NCBI RefSeq assembly: GCF_000337335.1
Contig: NZ_AOJN01000049.1
Location: 406,759 to 447,135 of the forward strand
Reading direction: 5' to 3'
Origin: Halorubrum distributum JCM 10118
GTDB lineage: Archaea > Halobacteriota > Halobacteria > Halobacteriales > Haloferacaceae
DNA length: 40,377 bases
The notes under the pieces were generated by a model. The model was not told the origin of the DNA. It saw only the letters and a list, made by a program, of their open reading frames with translations, and did not search any database. Position numbers and translations under genes: made by a program. Position 1 is the stretch's first letter. Each line of letters starts with the position of its first letter. Positions 24,156 to 32,025 of the stretch are shown in pieces.

Positions 24156-24713
24156 TCACTGGACGACGACGGCGCCCTTCATGCCGACCGACGCGTGGGG
24201 CGTACAGACGTACTTCTGTATGCCGGTCTCCTCGAAGGTGTACTCGAAGGTGTGGCCCTCCTCTTGGATCGTCTCGCTCTCGAAGTCGCCCGACTCGGCG
24301 GAGACGTTGTGCCCGCCGCCGTTCCCGGTCCACTCCCAGACGACGGTGGTGCCGGCGCTCACCGCGACGGCGGCCGGGCCGAACGAGAGCCCGTCGCCCG
24401 CTCCGACCTCGACGGTGACCTCGTCCTGGCCGGTGGCGTCGACGGTCTGCTCGTAGTTGTTCGCGCCGTCGAACCAGCCGCCGTAGTCCGGCTCCTCGCC
24501 GAGGTACTCGACGTCGCTACCGGAGCCCCCGTCACTGCCGTCGGACCCGTCACTGCCGTCGGAGCCGTCGCTCCCGTCGGAACCGTCACTGCCGTCCGAG
24601 CCGTCGCCGCCGTCGCCGCCCCCGCCGGAACACCCGGCGAGCAGGAGGCTCGCGCCCGCAGCGGTCGTCGCCTGTACGAACCGTCTCCGTTCGAGCGTCG
24701 TGTCGTCTGTCAT
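24156..24713 (-). CDS. Halocyanin-type blue copper lipoprotein
   Basis: Protein of 185 aa. A Tat motif RRRFVQA (residues 9-15) precedes the lipobox LAGC28. A flexible linker of about 30 residues consists almost only of Gly, Ser and Asp, encoded by 9-bp DGS repeats. The plastocyanin-like domain has type 1 copper ligands His135 (GGGHNV), Cys170, His173 and Met178 (VCTPHASVGM). It would shuttle electrons on the outer face of the membrane. Its position just upstream of nosZ and its matching operator make it the probable electron donor to NosZ; that pairing is inferred. Repeat number in the linker may vary between strains. Confidence 0.9.
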   Translation of the reverse strand: MTDDTTLERRRFVQATTAAGASLLLAGCSGGGGDGGDGSDGSDGSDGSDGSDGSDGSDGSDGGSGSDVEYLGEEPDYGGWFDGANNYEQTVDATGQDEVTVEVGAGDGLSFGPAAVAVSAGTTVVWEWTGNGGGHNVSAESGDFESETIQEEGHTFEYTFEETGIQKYVCTPHASVGMKGAVVVQ

Positions 24714-24780
24714 GTGGTCTATCGTTGGTGGGGTGTAGTTGTAACGCCCTGCGCGTCGCCTCGCCCGTCTGGAATCGCGT

Positions 24781-24792
24781 CGAACACGTTCG
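24781..24792 (-). promoter_or_regulatory. Operator 4: CGAAC-AC-GTTCG upstream of halocyanin gene
   Basis: An exact match of both half-sites with a 2-bp spacer. It ends 68 bp upstream of the halocyanin ATG. GTTACAACTAC (about 24735-24745, minus strand) is a possible TATA region between them. Confidence 0.6.
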
Positions 24793-24842
24793 GGGGTTTC
24801 GCCCGCCGGGCCCCGGTCGGTCGACCGCTCGGTTCCGGTCGC

Positions 24843-25385
24843 CTACGGCTCTCCCCGCGGCGCCAACACGACCAGCGCGGTCCCGTCCTCGCGCGCGGTC
24901 GGTTCCACGCTCCGCTCGCCGTCGAACCGGAGCAGCTCGCCGGCCTCGACGCGGTGGGTCTCGCCGTCGAGGGCGACGTCGAAGGCGCCCTCCAGCGCGT
25001 GGAACAGCACCGTTCTGTCCGGGTGATCGTGTTCCGCGACGCCCTCGCCCGCCGCCAGCGAGAGGCGGACGGTCTTCGGCTCCTCGCCCGGGAAGGCCGA
25101 CGCGTGCGGCTCGCCGTCGAGGTCGTCGAGCCGGACCGTCTCCGGTGCCGCCCCCGGCGCCGCCTTCGGCAGCTCGGCGACGAACCGCTCCGGCCCCTCG
25201 CGCTCGACCGCGTACGCCTCGTCGTCGAACGCGGGGACCTCCGCCGACAGCTCGTAGTAGAGCGGCTTCGGGTCGTGGTCGTTGACTATCGTGAGCGACT
25301 CGCCCGGCTCCAGGTCGGCGAACGCGTCGTGGATCCGGTCGTGTCGCTCGTTCGGCGGGATCTCTCTGACGTCGAGTTCTGCCAT
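24843..25385 (-). CDS. DUF2249-cupin fusion protein
   Basis: Protein of 180 aa with two domains. Residues 1-70 are DUF2249 (MAELDVREIPPNERHDRI, GESLTIVNDHDPKPLYYEL, EGPERFVAEL). Residues about 95-175 are a cupin: AGEGVAEHDHPDRTVLFHALEG supplies the metal-binding histidines of motif 1, and VEAGELLRFDG begins motif 2. The DUF2249 domain includes an NDHDPKP loop, also seen in hemerythrin-linked DUF2249 proteins. It may sense or bind a small redox ligand or metal; that is inference. Operator 5 lies 40 bp upstream of its start. Confidence 0.8.
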   Translation of the reverse strand: MAELDVREIPPNERHDRIHDAFADLEPGESLTIVNDHDPKPLYYELSAEVPAFDDEAYAVEREGPERFVAELPKAAPGAAPETVRLDDLDGEPHASAFPGEEPKTVRLSLAAGEGVAEHDHPDRTVLFHALEGAFDVALDGETHRVEAGELLRFDGERSVEPTAREDGTALVVLAPRGEP

Positions 25386-25424
25386 CGCCTCGTCCTCGAC
25401 GCCGCAGCCGCATGTCGGGCGGCG

Positions 25425-25436
25425 CGAACACGTTCG
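25425..25436 (-). promoter_or_regulatory. Operator 5: CGAAC-AC-GTTCG upstream of DUF2249-cupin
   Basis: Identical to operator 4 over all 12 bases. It ends 40 bp upstream of the ATG at 25385, almost the same distance as operators 1 and 2 from their genes. Confidence 0.6.
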
Positions 25437-25478
25437 GGACCGACGGAGCCGCGCGGGGCCGCTCGGGGAGAGAGCCCG

Positions 25479-26174
25479 TCAGCCGTCGCCGAGCAGTCCA
25501 TCGATCCGCTCGCCGATCTGGCCCATCGTCGCGTCCGAGAGGCCGTGTCCGTCGCCCGGGTCGATACGGCACTCGACCGCCGCACCCGCGCGCTCGAAGA
25601 CGCGCGCGGTCGCCCGGACGCGATCCGGGGGCACGTACGGGTCGTCCTCGCTGCTGACGAGCGCGATCCGGGTGCCGGCGAGCGGACCGTCGCCGTCGCG
25701 CTCCACCCCCTCGACCGCCTCGGCCTCGCGAGAGTCGAGGTCCTCGCCCGGCAGCGCCGCAGAGGCGACGAACGCGCCCCCGAACCGCCGAGGTCGGCGC
25801 CGCAGGAACTCGGCGACGACCGCGCCGCCCTGCGAGACCCCGACGAGGACGACGCGCTCGGGCGGGACCCCGGCGTCGCGCGCGACGTCGACCGCGCTCG
25901 CGACGCAGTCGGCCGCCGAGGTCAGCGCGGGCTCGTTCGCCGACACCGGCGCCCCGTGCGGCGCCGGGAACCACGTCGACCGGACCGCGCCGGGCGCGAG
26001 CAGCGTCGCGCCAGACCGGTAGAACTCGTCCGCGAGGCGGACGAGCCCCTCCGCAGTGCCGCCGCGCCCGTGGACCAGCACGACCGCGACCTCGGCGGCC
26101 GCGACCGGCGCGCCGCCGGTGACGAGCGTCGCCTCGGCGTGCGGTCCGGAGACGCCGGGGATCCGCCGGCTCAC
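25479..26174 (-). CDS. MhqD-like alpha/beta-hydrolase (carboxylesterase family)
   Basis: Protein of 231 aa with an alpha/beta-hydrolase fold. The oxyanion-hole strand is VVLVHGRGG (residues 31-39). The nucleophile elbow is VGVSQGG with Ser114. Asp178 (in SEDDPYV) and His210 (GDGHGLS) complete the triad. It belongs to the phospholipase/carboxylesterase group that includes MhqD. The GTG start at 26174 overlaps the stop of the upstream dioxygenase-like gene (GTGA), so the two are coupled. The same pairing occurs in bacterial quinone-resistance loci. The actual substrate is unknown. Confidence 0.8.
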   Translation of the reverse strand: MSRRIPGVSGPHAEATLVTGGAPVAAAEVAVVLVHGRGGTAEGLVRLADEFYRSGATLLAPGAVRSTWFPAPHGAPVSANEPALTSAADCVASAVDVARDAGVPPERVVLVGVSQGGAVVAEFLRRRPRRFGGAFVASAALPGEDLDSREAEAVEGVERDGDGPLAGTRIALVSSEDDPYVPPDRVRATARVFERAGAAVECRIDPGDGHGLSDATMGQIGERIDGLLGDG

Positions 26175-27169
26175 TCTTCCGTCTCTCTCGCCCCGCCGTG
26201 TCCGCCGGTCTCCCCTGGCCCGTCGAACGCCGGCAGCTGCGACTCGATCAGCTCGCGGTCCGTCTCGAACCGCGGCGGGAGGTAGAGCGCCGTTGCGTGC
26301 CCGGTCGCCTCCGGGTCGGTGAGCCCCGGGCCGGGCGGCCCGTCGGGGGTCGGCGCCTCGGTCGCGAGCTCGACGAGGAGCCCCCCGGGGCCGCGGACGT
26401 ACAGCGAGTGGAAGAAGTGGCGGTCCTTCACGCGAGACACGTCGTACCCGCGGTCGCGGAACAGCCCGTGCCACTCCAGGAGCGTCTCGCGGTCCGCGAC
26501 GCGCACCGCGGCGTGGTGGAGGGTCCCCGGGCCCTCCCGGAGGTACGACGCGTCCCGGTCGAGCAGGTCGACGGCCGTCGCGCGGTCGCCGGGCGCGCGG
26601 TACCGCACCCGGTCGCCCGCCTCCGCCTCGTACTCGAACCCGAGCGTCTCCAGGACGCTCGCGGTCCCGTACGGGTCCGCGGGGAGCGCGGTCACCCCGC
26701 GGAGCCCGCGGATCGCGTGCGCGGCCGGAACGGGGCCCTCGGTCCAGGGGTCAGACCCGCCGGTCTCGGTTTCGACCAGTTCGACCCGCGTCCCGGAGGG
26801 GTCCGCGAGCGTCAGCCCGCGGTCGCCGAAGCGCGCGCCCGGACCGATCGGCGCGAACTCGACGCCGCGGTCCGCGAGGCGGTCGCGCCAGTAGCCGAGC
26901 GAGTCCGGCGGCACGGCGAAGGCGACGGCCTCGTAGCCGGGTTTCCCGGTCCGTCCGGGCTCCGCGTTCTGGTCGGGAAAGACGGTGAACACCGAGCCCG
27001 GCGAGCCGGTCGCGTCGCCGAAGTAGAGGTGGTACTGGAGGCGGTCCTCGTAGTTCACCGTCCGGCGGAGCAGGCGGAGCCCGAGCGTCCCGCCGTAGAA
27101 GGCGGCGTGGGCCTCGGGGTCGCCGACGATCCCCGTGACGTGGTGGAGCCCGGGGGTGTCAGAGAGCAT
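26171..27169 (-). CDS. Ring-cleaving-dioxygenase-like VOC protein (MhqO-like)
   Basis: Protein of 332 aa with two tandem VOC (glyoxalase-fold) units. The first begins GLHHVTGIVGDPEAHAAFYG and the second near residue 150. Metal-ligand positions are plausible at His9 or His10 and in GTLHHAAVRV of the second unit, with a closing acidic residue in LLVELATEAP. Similar proteins (MhqO/MhqA type) act on hydroquinones or catechols, or are annotated as ring-cleaving dioxygenases. The ATG at 27169 is the only sensible start. It forms a two-gene unit with the downstream hydrolase. Confidence 0.82.
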   Translation of the reverse strand: MLSDTPGLHHVTGIVGDPEAHAAFYGGTLGLRLLRRTVNYEDRLQYHLYFGDATGSPGSVFTVFPDQNAEPGRTGKPGYEAVAFAVPPDSLGYWRDRLADRGVEFAPIGPGARFGDRGLTLADPSGTRVELVETETGGSDPWTEGPVPAAHAIRGLRGVTALPADPYGTASVLETLGFEYEAEAGDRVRYRAPGDRATAVDLLDRDASYLREGPGTLHHAAVRVADRETLLEWHGLFRDRGYDVSRVKDRHFFHSLYVRGPGGLLVELATEAPTPDGPPGPGLTDPEATGHATALYLPPRFETDRELIESQLPAFDGPGETGGHGGARETEE

Positions 27170-27239
27170 GGGGACGGTCGGCGCCGCGCGGGAAAGTCGG
27201 TGTCGGTGGGGGCGATCGCCGAGGCTCGCGATCGAGGCC

Positions 27240-27605
27240 TCAAGAGAGCCACAGCAGCCGCACGTTGCTCGCGGTGAGGTACGTCCCGGTCGCCGTGAGC
27301 AGCACCGGCGGGAAGTAGTACAGCAGGCCGTCGCCCTCGCGCGCGCCCTCGACGCTGATCCAGAGCATGACGAGGTAGACGGCGATCTTCAGGGCGACGA
27401 GCCCGGAGAGGCCGAACGACTCCAGGGCGACCCGCACGACCGGGTTCGCCTCCTCGATCGTCGGGACGTATCGGAGGAAGGCGATCGTGGAGACCACGTC
27501 CCCGACGCCGTACGTCGCGGTCGCCGCGATCCACAGCCAGTAGAACTCGTTCGGTCGCCGGCGGTAGGCGGGGCGCCGACGGGACCGGTCGCGGGATCTG
27601 ACCAC
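27240..27605 (-). CDS. DUF5658-like small membrane protein
   Basis: Protein of 121 aa. After a basic N-terminus (RSRRRPAYRRRP) come three or four hydrophobic helices: FYWLWIAATATYGVGDVVST, a middle helix around LVALKIAVYLVMLW and a last one around PVLLTATGTYLTASN. The GDVVST and EANPVVR motifs are typical of the small haloarchaeal family I know as DUF5658. Function is unknown. The start is GTG at 27605, since no ATG is available. It is divergent from the zinc-ribbon-like gene at 27729. Confidence 0.65.
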   Translation of the reverse strand: MVRSRDRSRRRPAYRRRPNEFYWLWIAATATYGVGDVVSTIAFLRYVPTIEEANPVVRVALESFGLSGLVALKIAVYLVMLWISVEGAREGDGLLYYFPPVLLTATGTYLTASNVRLLWLS

Positions 27606-27728
27606 GCTCAGAGCTGTCGGCCGCCAGACGTGAATCTGCCGGTCCGCGGAGCCGCCGAAGCCCGCACCGCGTCCGGGGCCCCGCAGCCTTCCAGCCGACT
27701 TAAGAGGGATCGCGCCGTCTCGCCGGGC

Positions 27729-28127
27729 GTGACGGAGCCGTCGACCCGCGAGGAGAAGCTGGAGCTCGGCGTCGAGCTGCTGGCCCATCTCGAACGCGAG
27801 GAGCTCGACCTCGCCGCCGCGGTCGACCGGATCGAGACGATCACGACGAGCCCGGCGCTCACCCGCGACATCCTCGACGCGGCCGAGAAGCGCGGGATCA
27901 TCGACCGCGAGGGCGCCCGACTGCGGGTCCGGCGTAACGGGACCTACGTCGAGTACGACAGCCAGGTCGTCGCGCGCGAGGGCGACTTCGAGTGCCGGCG
28001 GTGCGGCACGTCGATCTCGACGGGCCACTTCATCCGGCTGGACGCCGGGGAGCTCGGCCCCTTCGGCTCCTCGTGTATCCGGAAGGTGACCGGGCGGGAG
28101 TCGGAGTCGCCTTCGGAGTCGGAGTGA
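27729..28127 (+). CDS. DUF5830-like protein with zinc-binding cysteines
   Basis: Protein of 132 aa. The N-terminal two thirds are helical, with a winged-helix-like pattern (REEKLELGVELLAHLEREE, LTRDILDAAEKRGII, LRVRRNGTYVEY). The C-terminal third carries C-x2-C (FECRRCGTSIS) and a later Cys with a neighbouring His (STGHFIRL, SSCIRKV), suggesting a small zinc site. I associate this layout with haloarchaeal DUF5830 proteins, probably nucleic-acid binding, but without a known role. The GTG at 27729 gives the family length. Confidence 0.6.
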   Translation: MTEPSTREEKLELGVELLAHLEREELDLAAAVDRIETITTSPALTRDILDAAEKRGIIDREGARLRVRRNGTYVEYDSQVVAREGDFECRRCGTSISTGHFIRLDAGELGPFGSSCIRKVTGRESESPSESE

Positions 28128-28180
28128 GCGCGGCCTCGGCCGCTCGCCCGCCGTCCGACCGTCGACCGAACTCGCCGGAG

Positions 28181-28187
28181 TATTTAC
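28181..28187 (+). promoter_or_regulatory. menD TATA box (TATTTAC)
   Basis: An AT-rich element centred about 26 bp upstream of the menD ATG at 28210, fitting a leaderless transcript. Confidence 0.5.
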
Positions 28188-28209
28188 GTCGGCGCCCGAA
28201 GCGACGGTA

Positions 28210-30162
28210 ATGACCGCGCCGAACCGGAACGTGCTGTGGGCGAACGCGCTCGTCGACGAGCTCGTCGCCGCGGGCGTCGACGCCGTCGTCGCCTCGCCGG
28301 GCAGCCGCTCGACGCCGCTGACCGTCGCCGCCGCGGGCCACGAGGAACTCACGGTGTTCTCCCAGTTGGACGAGCGTTCAGCCGCGTACTTCGCGCTCGG
28401 CCGTGCCCGCCGGACCGGCCGCGTGACGCCGCTGATCTGTACCTCGGGCACCGCCGCCGCCAACTACCACCCCGCCGTGATGGAGGCGAGCGAGGCCCGC
28501 GTCCCGCTGCTCGCGCTCACCGCCGACCGCCCGCCCGAACTGCGCGACTCCGGCGCCAACCAGACCGCCGATCAGGAGAAGCTGTACGGCGACGCCGTCC
28601 GCTTTTATAAAGACCTCCCGGAGCCGGCCGCGAACGACCGGGCGCTCCGCTCGCTTCGCACCACCGTCGCCCGCGCCGTCGCGGCTGCGGAGGGCGCCGA
28701 CCAGGGACCGGTCCACCTCAACGTTCCGTTTAAAAAGCCGCTGGAGCCGACGCCGGTCCCGGGCGACGTGCCCGACGACCTCCCCGAGGCGGCCGAGCGC
28801 GGCCGCGACGGCCCCTACGTCGACGTGACGGCCGGCGCCCCCGAACCGGGCGACGACGAGCTGCGCGCGCTCGCGGCCGAACTGGGCGACGCGGACCGCG
28901 GCCTGATCGTCGCCGGCCCCGCCGACCCGCCGGGCATCGACCCCGAGTCGGTCACTGCGCTCGCGCACGCGACCGGGTTCCCCGTGCTGGCCGACCCGCT
29001 CTCCGGGCTCCGGTACGGCGGGCACACGCGCGTCGCGCCCGTTGTCGGGAACTACGACGCGTACCTCTCGGCAGACCTCGCGGGCGGCGGCGAGGAGGGC
29101 GACGGCGACGCCGCGGGGGCGGCTCGTGAGTGGGCCGACCCCGACCTCGTCCTCCGGCTGGGCGCCTCGCCCACCTCGAAGCGCCTCCGGAAGTACCTCG
29201 CCGAGACCGGCGCGGACCAGTACCAGGTCGACCCCGCGGGGCGCTGGCGCGAGGCCGAGTTCGCCGCGACCGACCTCGTCGTCGCCGAGCCGAGCCGGCT
29301 CTGCGCCCGCCTCTCTCGGCTCGTCGGGGGCGGGAGCGGTGAGCCGGACTGGCGCGCGCAGTGGGAGGAGGCGGACCGCGTCGCCGAGGCGGTTCACGTT
29401 CGGGATGCGGACGCGGACGGAGGAGACGACACGGACGCGGCGGCCGACGTGACCGCGAGCGACGAGGCGGACGCCGGCTTCCACGAGGGCGACGCCCTCC
29501 GCGCCGTCGCGAGCGCGCTCCCCGACCCGGCGACGCTGTTCGTCTCGAACTCGATGCCCGTCCGCGACCTCGACCGGTTCGTCGGGCCGACGACCGCGAA
29601 CGTCACCGCGCTCGGCAACCGCGGCGTCTCCGGGATCGACGGGATCGTCTCCAGCGCGCTCGGCGCGGGGAGCGGGAGCACGGACGACCTCACCCTCGTC
29701 GTCGGCGACATCGCCCTGTACCACGACTCGAACGGCCTGCTCGCGGTCGACCGCTGCGACGTCGACGTGACGGTGGTCGCGGTCAACAACGACGGCGGCG
29801 GCATCTTCCACAAGCTCCCGATCGAGTCGTTCGAGCCGCCGTTCACCGAGTCGTTCAAAACGCCGCACGGGCTCGACTTCGAGCCGCTCGCGGAGCTTCA
29901 CGGCCTCGGCTACGAGCGGATCGACGCGCGCCCCGACGCGCTCGCGGACCGCGGCGAGACGCCGGCCGAGCGCGCGCGGGCCGCCGCTGACGACGTCGGA
30001 GCCGCCGTCTCGCGGGCGCACGGGGACGACGGGTCGCACCTGATCGAGGTCGACACGGACGCCGAGGCCAGCCACCGGACGCGGGAGCGGCTCGCGGCCG
30101 CGGTCGAGCGCGCGGTCCACGGCGAGAGCGCGGCGCGTGGCGAGGGGACGGACTCGTCGTAG
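28210..30162 (+). CDS. menD: MenD, menaquinone biosynthesis synthase
   Basis: Protein of 650 aa, a thiamine-diphosphate enzyme joining 2-oxoglutarate and isochorismate to give SEPHCHC in menaquinone synthesis. Recognisable segments are SPGSRSTPLTV near the start, QLDERSAAYFALG, a CTSGTAAANYHPAV substrate loop, LGNRGVSGIDG and the ThDP/Mg motif GDIALYHDSNGL ... VNNDGGGIFHKLP. It is longer than the usual 550-580 aa because of acidic inserts, notably near residues 395-422 (Asp/Ala-rich). Cytosolic. No other men genes are in the window. Menaquinone would feed the respiratory chain that ends in NosZ. Confidence 0.95.
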   Translation: MTAPNRNVLWANALVDELVAAGVDAVVASPGSRSTPLTVAAAGHEELTVFSQLDERSAAYFALGRARRTGRVTPLICTSGTAAANYHPAVMEASEARVPLLALTADRPPELRDSGANQTADQEKLYGDAVRFYKDLPEPAANDRALRSLRTTVARAVAAAEGADQGPVHLNVPFKKPLEPTPVPGDVPDDLPEAAERGRDGPYVDVTAGAPEPGDDELRALAAELGDADRGLIVAGPADPPGIDPESVTALAHATGFPVLADPLSGLRYGGHTRVAPVVGNYDAYLSADLAGGGEEGDGDAAGAAREWADPDLVLRLGASPTSKRLRKYLAETGADQYQVDPAGRWREAEFAATDLVVAEPSRLCARLSRLVGGGSGEPDWRAQWEEADRVAEAVHVRDADADGGDDTDAAADVTASDEADAGFHEGDALRAVASALPDPATLFVSNSMPVRDLDRFVGPTTANVTALGNRGVSGIDGIVSSALGAGSGSTDDLTLVVGDIALYHDSNGLLAVDRCDVDVTVVAVNNDGGGIFHKLPIESFEPPFTESFKTPHGLDFEPLAELHGLGYERIDARPDALADRGETPAERARAAADDVGAAVSRAHGDDGSHLIEVDTDAEASHRTRERLAAAVERAVHGESAARGEGTDSS

Positions 30163-30188
30163 TCGCGCGGGGGTCCGAGCCGTCGTGA

Positions 30189-30638
30189 TCAGGGGACGAT
30201 CGGACTCGGTCCCTCGCCGCGGCGCTCGCCGAGCGAGACCCCGGCGTACGCGACGACCGCGAACTGGATCCCGACGCCGAGGCTCGCGCCGAGCGCGAAG
30301 ACGGCGGTGGCGACGGGGCCGCGGTCCGGACCGAGGTACCAGAGGACGACGGCCGAACCGAGCAGGAATGAGGCGGTCGCGCTCGCGCCCGTCGCCAGCG
30401 CGGTCAACGTGGCTGAGACGTCGGCGTCCCCCAGGCCGGCGAGGAGCGCGGCGCCGAACAGCAGGCCGTAGACCAGCAGGAACGCCGTGAACTGGGCGCT
30501 CACGAGGTACGTCGAGAGCGCCTCGGCCGACGGGAGCGAGACGGGGGATTCGAGGAGGATCGGCGAGAGCCGTCTGATTCCGCTGACCGCGAGCGCGACG
30601 ATCGCGGCGACGATCGGAGGGAGGGCTGCCGTGCGCAT
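30189..30638 (-). CDS. Four-helix membrane protein of unknown function
   Basis: Protein of 149 aa with four predicted membrane helices (about residues 5-22, 48-68, 76-100 and 108-135) and a short charged C-terminus. No family motif is recognised. A minus-strand TTTATAAG at 30663-30670 stands 25 bp from the ATG, consistent with leaderless transcription. It is convergent with menD (26-bp gap) and shows no operon partner. Confidence 0.65.
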   Translation of the reverse strand: MRTAALPPIVAAIVALAVSGIRRLSPILLESPVSLPSAEALSTYLVSAQFTAFLLVYGLLFGAALLAGLGDADVSATLTALATGASATASFLLGSAVVLWYLGPDRGPVATAVFALGASLGVGIQFAVVAYAGVSLGERRGEGPSPIVP

Positions 30639-30662
30639 ACCCGTGAGCCCACGTCGACATCA

Positions 30663-30670
30663 CTTATAAA
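30663..30670 (-). promoter_or_regulatory. TATA box (TTTATAAG)
   Basis: A good haloarchaeal TATA match on the minus strand, 25 bp upstream of the ATG at 30638. Confidence 0.55.
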
Positions 30671-30710
30671 TCTCGATCGTGAGAGGGCGCCGGACGGCCC
30701 TGTTCCCGAC

Positions 30711-31076
30711 TCACTCCACGTCGACGACCGCCTCCGCGCGCACGTCGCGGTCCGTCGCCGTCGCCTCGCCCACGACTCGGTAGGTCCCCGAGGGCGGGTC
30801 CCGCCACGTCGCCTCGTAGCCGACCGCCTCGCCCGGGCCTATCGCCTCGCTGCCGAGCGCCTGCGTGAACATCCGGCCCGCGCCGTAGCGCCAGACCGGA
30901 TCGTCCCCGTCAGCGGCCGAGCCCTCCGCACCCTCGTCCGCCGGGTAGGCGGTGAACTCCGCGCGCTGGCCGGTGCGGAAGTCCAGCGTGACCGGCTCCG
31001 AACCCGCGTTTTCGATCCGCAGCGAGAGCGCCACCCCGTCGTCGGCCTCGGTCGCCGCGAGCGCCGCGTCGAGCAT
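30711..31076 (-). CDS. BsuPI-like beta-sandwich domain protein
   Basis: Protein of 121 aa with an immunoglobulin-like beta pattern: VALSLRIENAGSEPVTLDF, a FTQALGSEAIGPGE segment, then YEATWRDPPSGTYRVVGE. This matches the BsuPI domain (intracellular proteinase inhibitor), here without a signal peptide. A short acidic insert (ADEGAEGSAADGDD) lies near the middle. Partner and function are unknown. TAAAATA (31101-31107) read on the minus strand is a TATA about 25 bp upstream, so the transcript is probably leaderless. Confidence 0.75.
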   Translation of the reverse strand: MLDAALAATEADDGVALSLRIENAGSEPVTLDFRTGQRAEFTAYPADEGAEGSAADGDDPVWRYGAGRMFTQALGSEAIGPGEAVGYEATWRDPPSGTYRVVGEATATDRDVRAEAVVDVE

Positions 31077-31167
31077 GGTCGCGTCTGCGAGGTCCGCGAG
31101 TAAAATACCTCGGCGGGCCCGTTCCGCAGATCCGCTCGGGAGGGGGACCGAGGCGGTCGACGACGCC

Positions 31168-31173
31168 TATAAG
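31168..31173 (+). promoter_or_regulatory. TATA box of DUF2797 gene (TATAAG)
   Basis: It lies 25-30 bp upstream of the GTG at 31198. This supports that GTG as the start and a leaderless transcript. Confidence 0.55.
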
Positions 31174-31197
31174 CCCCGCCTTCCCCTACCTCGCGGC

Positions 31198-32025
31198 GTG
31201 CAGGTCGTCGGCTACGAGACGGACGGTGCGAGCGGCTCGCCCGACACGGACGGCGACTCGGAACGGGCTCCGACCGCCGAGGCAGACGGACCGATCGGCG
31301 GCGGGCTCTACGTCGCGAGCGGCGGCAGCGTCGACTACGTGGACGCGGGCCCGGGCACCGAGCTCGCCTTCGGGCTCGGCGAGCGGCGCTGCGCGGGGAC
31401 GGTCCACGAAGGCGATCATATCGCCTGTGACGCGTCGGACGCGCCGTACTGCGACGACCACTCGCACGTCTGGGTGTGCGCGCGGTGCACCGGGACGTGC
31501 CTGAAAGACGAGATGGACTGCCACGAGACGCACGCGATGTACCTCGCCGCGTTCGCGCCGGACGTGCTGAAAGTCGGCGTCACCAGGGAGTGGCGACTGG
31601 GCACTCGCCTCCGCGAGCAGGGCGCCGACCGCGCGGCCCACATTCGGACCTTCCCGAACGGGCGGATCGCCCGCGAGGTGGAGGCGGAGCTGGCCGCCGG
31701 CGACGACCTCGTCGACCGCGTCCGCGTCCCGACGAAGCTCGACGGGTTCGGACGCGCCGTCGACGAGGCCGCGTGGGAGGCGCTCCTCGACCGGTTCGAC
31801 CCGATCGAGCGGTTCGACTTCGACTACGGGCTCGACCTCGACGAGCGCCCCGTCGCGGAGACGATGGCGGCGGGGACCGTCCGCGGCTGGAAGGGGCGCG
31901 TACTGGTGCTCGACCGCGGCGGCTCGACGTACGCCGTCGACGCGCGCGACCTCGTCGGCTACGAGCTGACGGACGCGGTGCCGGAACGTGAGCTCCAGTC
32001 GAGCCTCGGCGCGTTCGGCCGATGA
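31198..32025 (+). CDS. DUF2797 zinc-binding protein
   Basis: Protein of 275 aa. A cysteine/histidine-rich segment (RRCAGTVHEGDHIAC, APYCDDH, VCARCTGTC, DCHETHAMY; about residues 62-120) could bind two or more zinc ions. Next comes VLKVGVTREWRLGTRLREQGAD, which resembles a GIY-YIG-like strand-and-arginine pattern, then a C-terminal beta domain. DUF2797 proteins are widespread in archaea and actinobacteria without a firm function. The GTG start is fixed by the TATA box at 31168. The stop overlaps the ATG of the TRIC-family gene (ATGA). Confidence 0.8.
   Translation: MQVVGYETDGASGSPDTDGDSERAPTAEADGPIGGGLYVASGGSVDYVDAGPGTELAFGLGERRCAGTVHEGDHIACDASDAPYCDDHSHVWVCARCTGTCLKDEMDCHETHAMYLAAFAPDVLKVGVTREWRLGTRLREQGADRAAHIRTFPNGRIAREVEAELAAGDDLVDRVRVPTKLDGFGRAVDEAAWEALLDRFDPIERFDFDYGLDLDERPVAETMAAGTVRGWKGRVLVLDRGGSTYAVDARDLVGYELTDAVPERELQSSLGAFGR

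Noticed and set aside
21880..26285. Long plus-strand frames opposite nosZ, halocyanin and the hydrolase gene
   Set aside because: They are mirror frames of unambiguous minus-strand genes, typical of about 65-70 percent GC DNA.
28378..30663. 761-codon minus-strand frame opposite menD
   Set aside because: MenD motifs are complete on the plus strand, and the antisense translation is compositionally aberrant.
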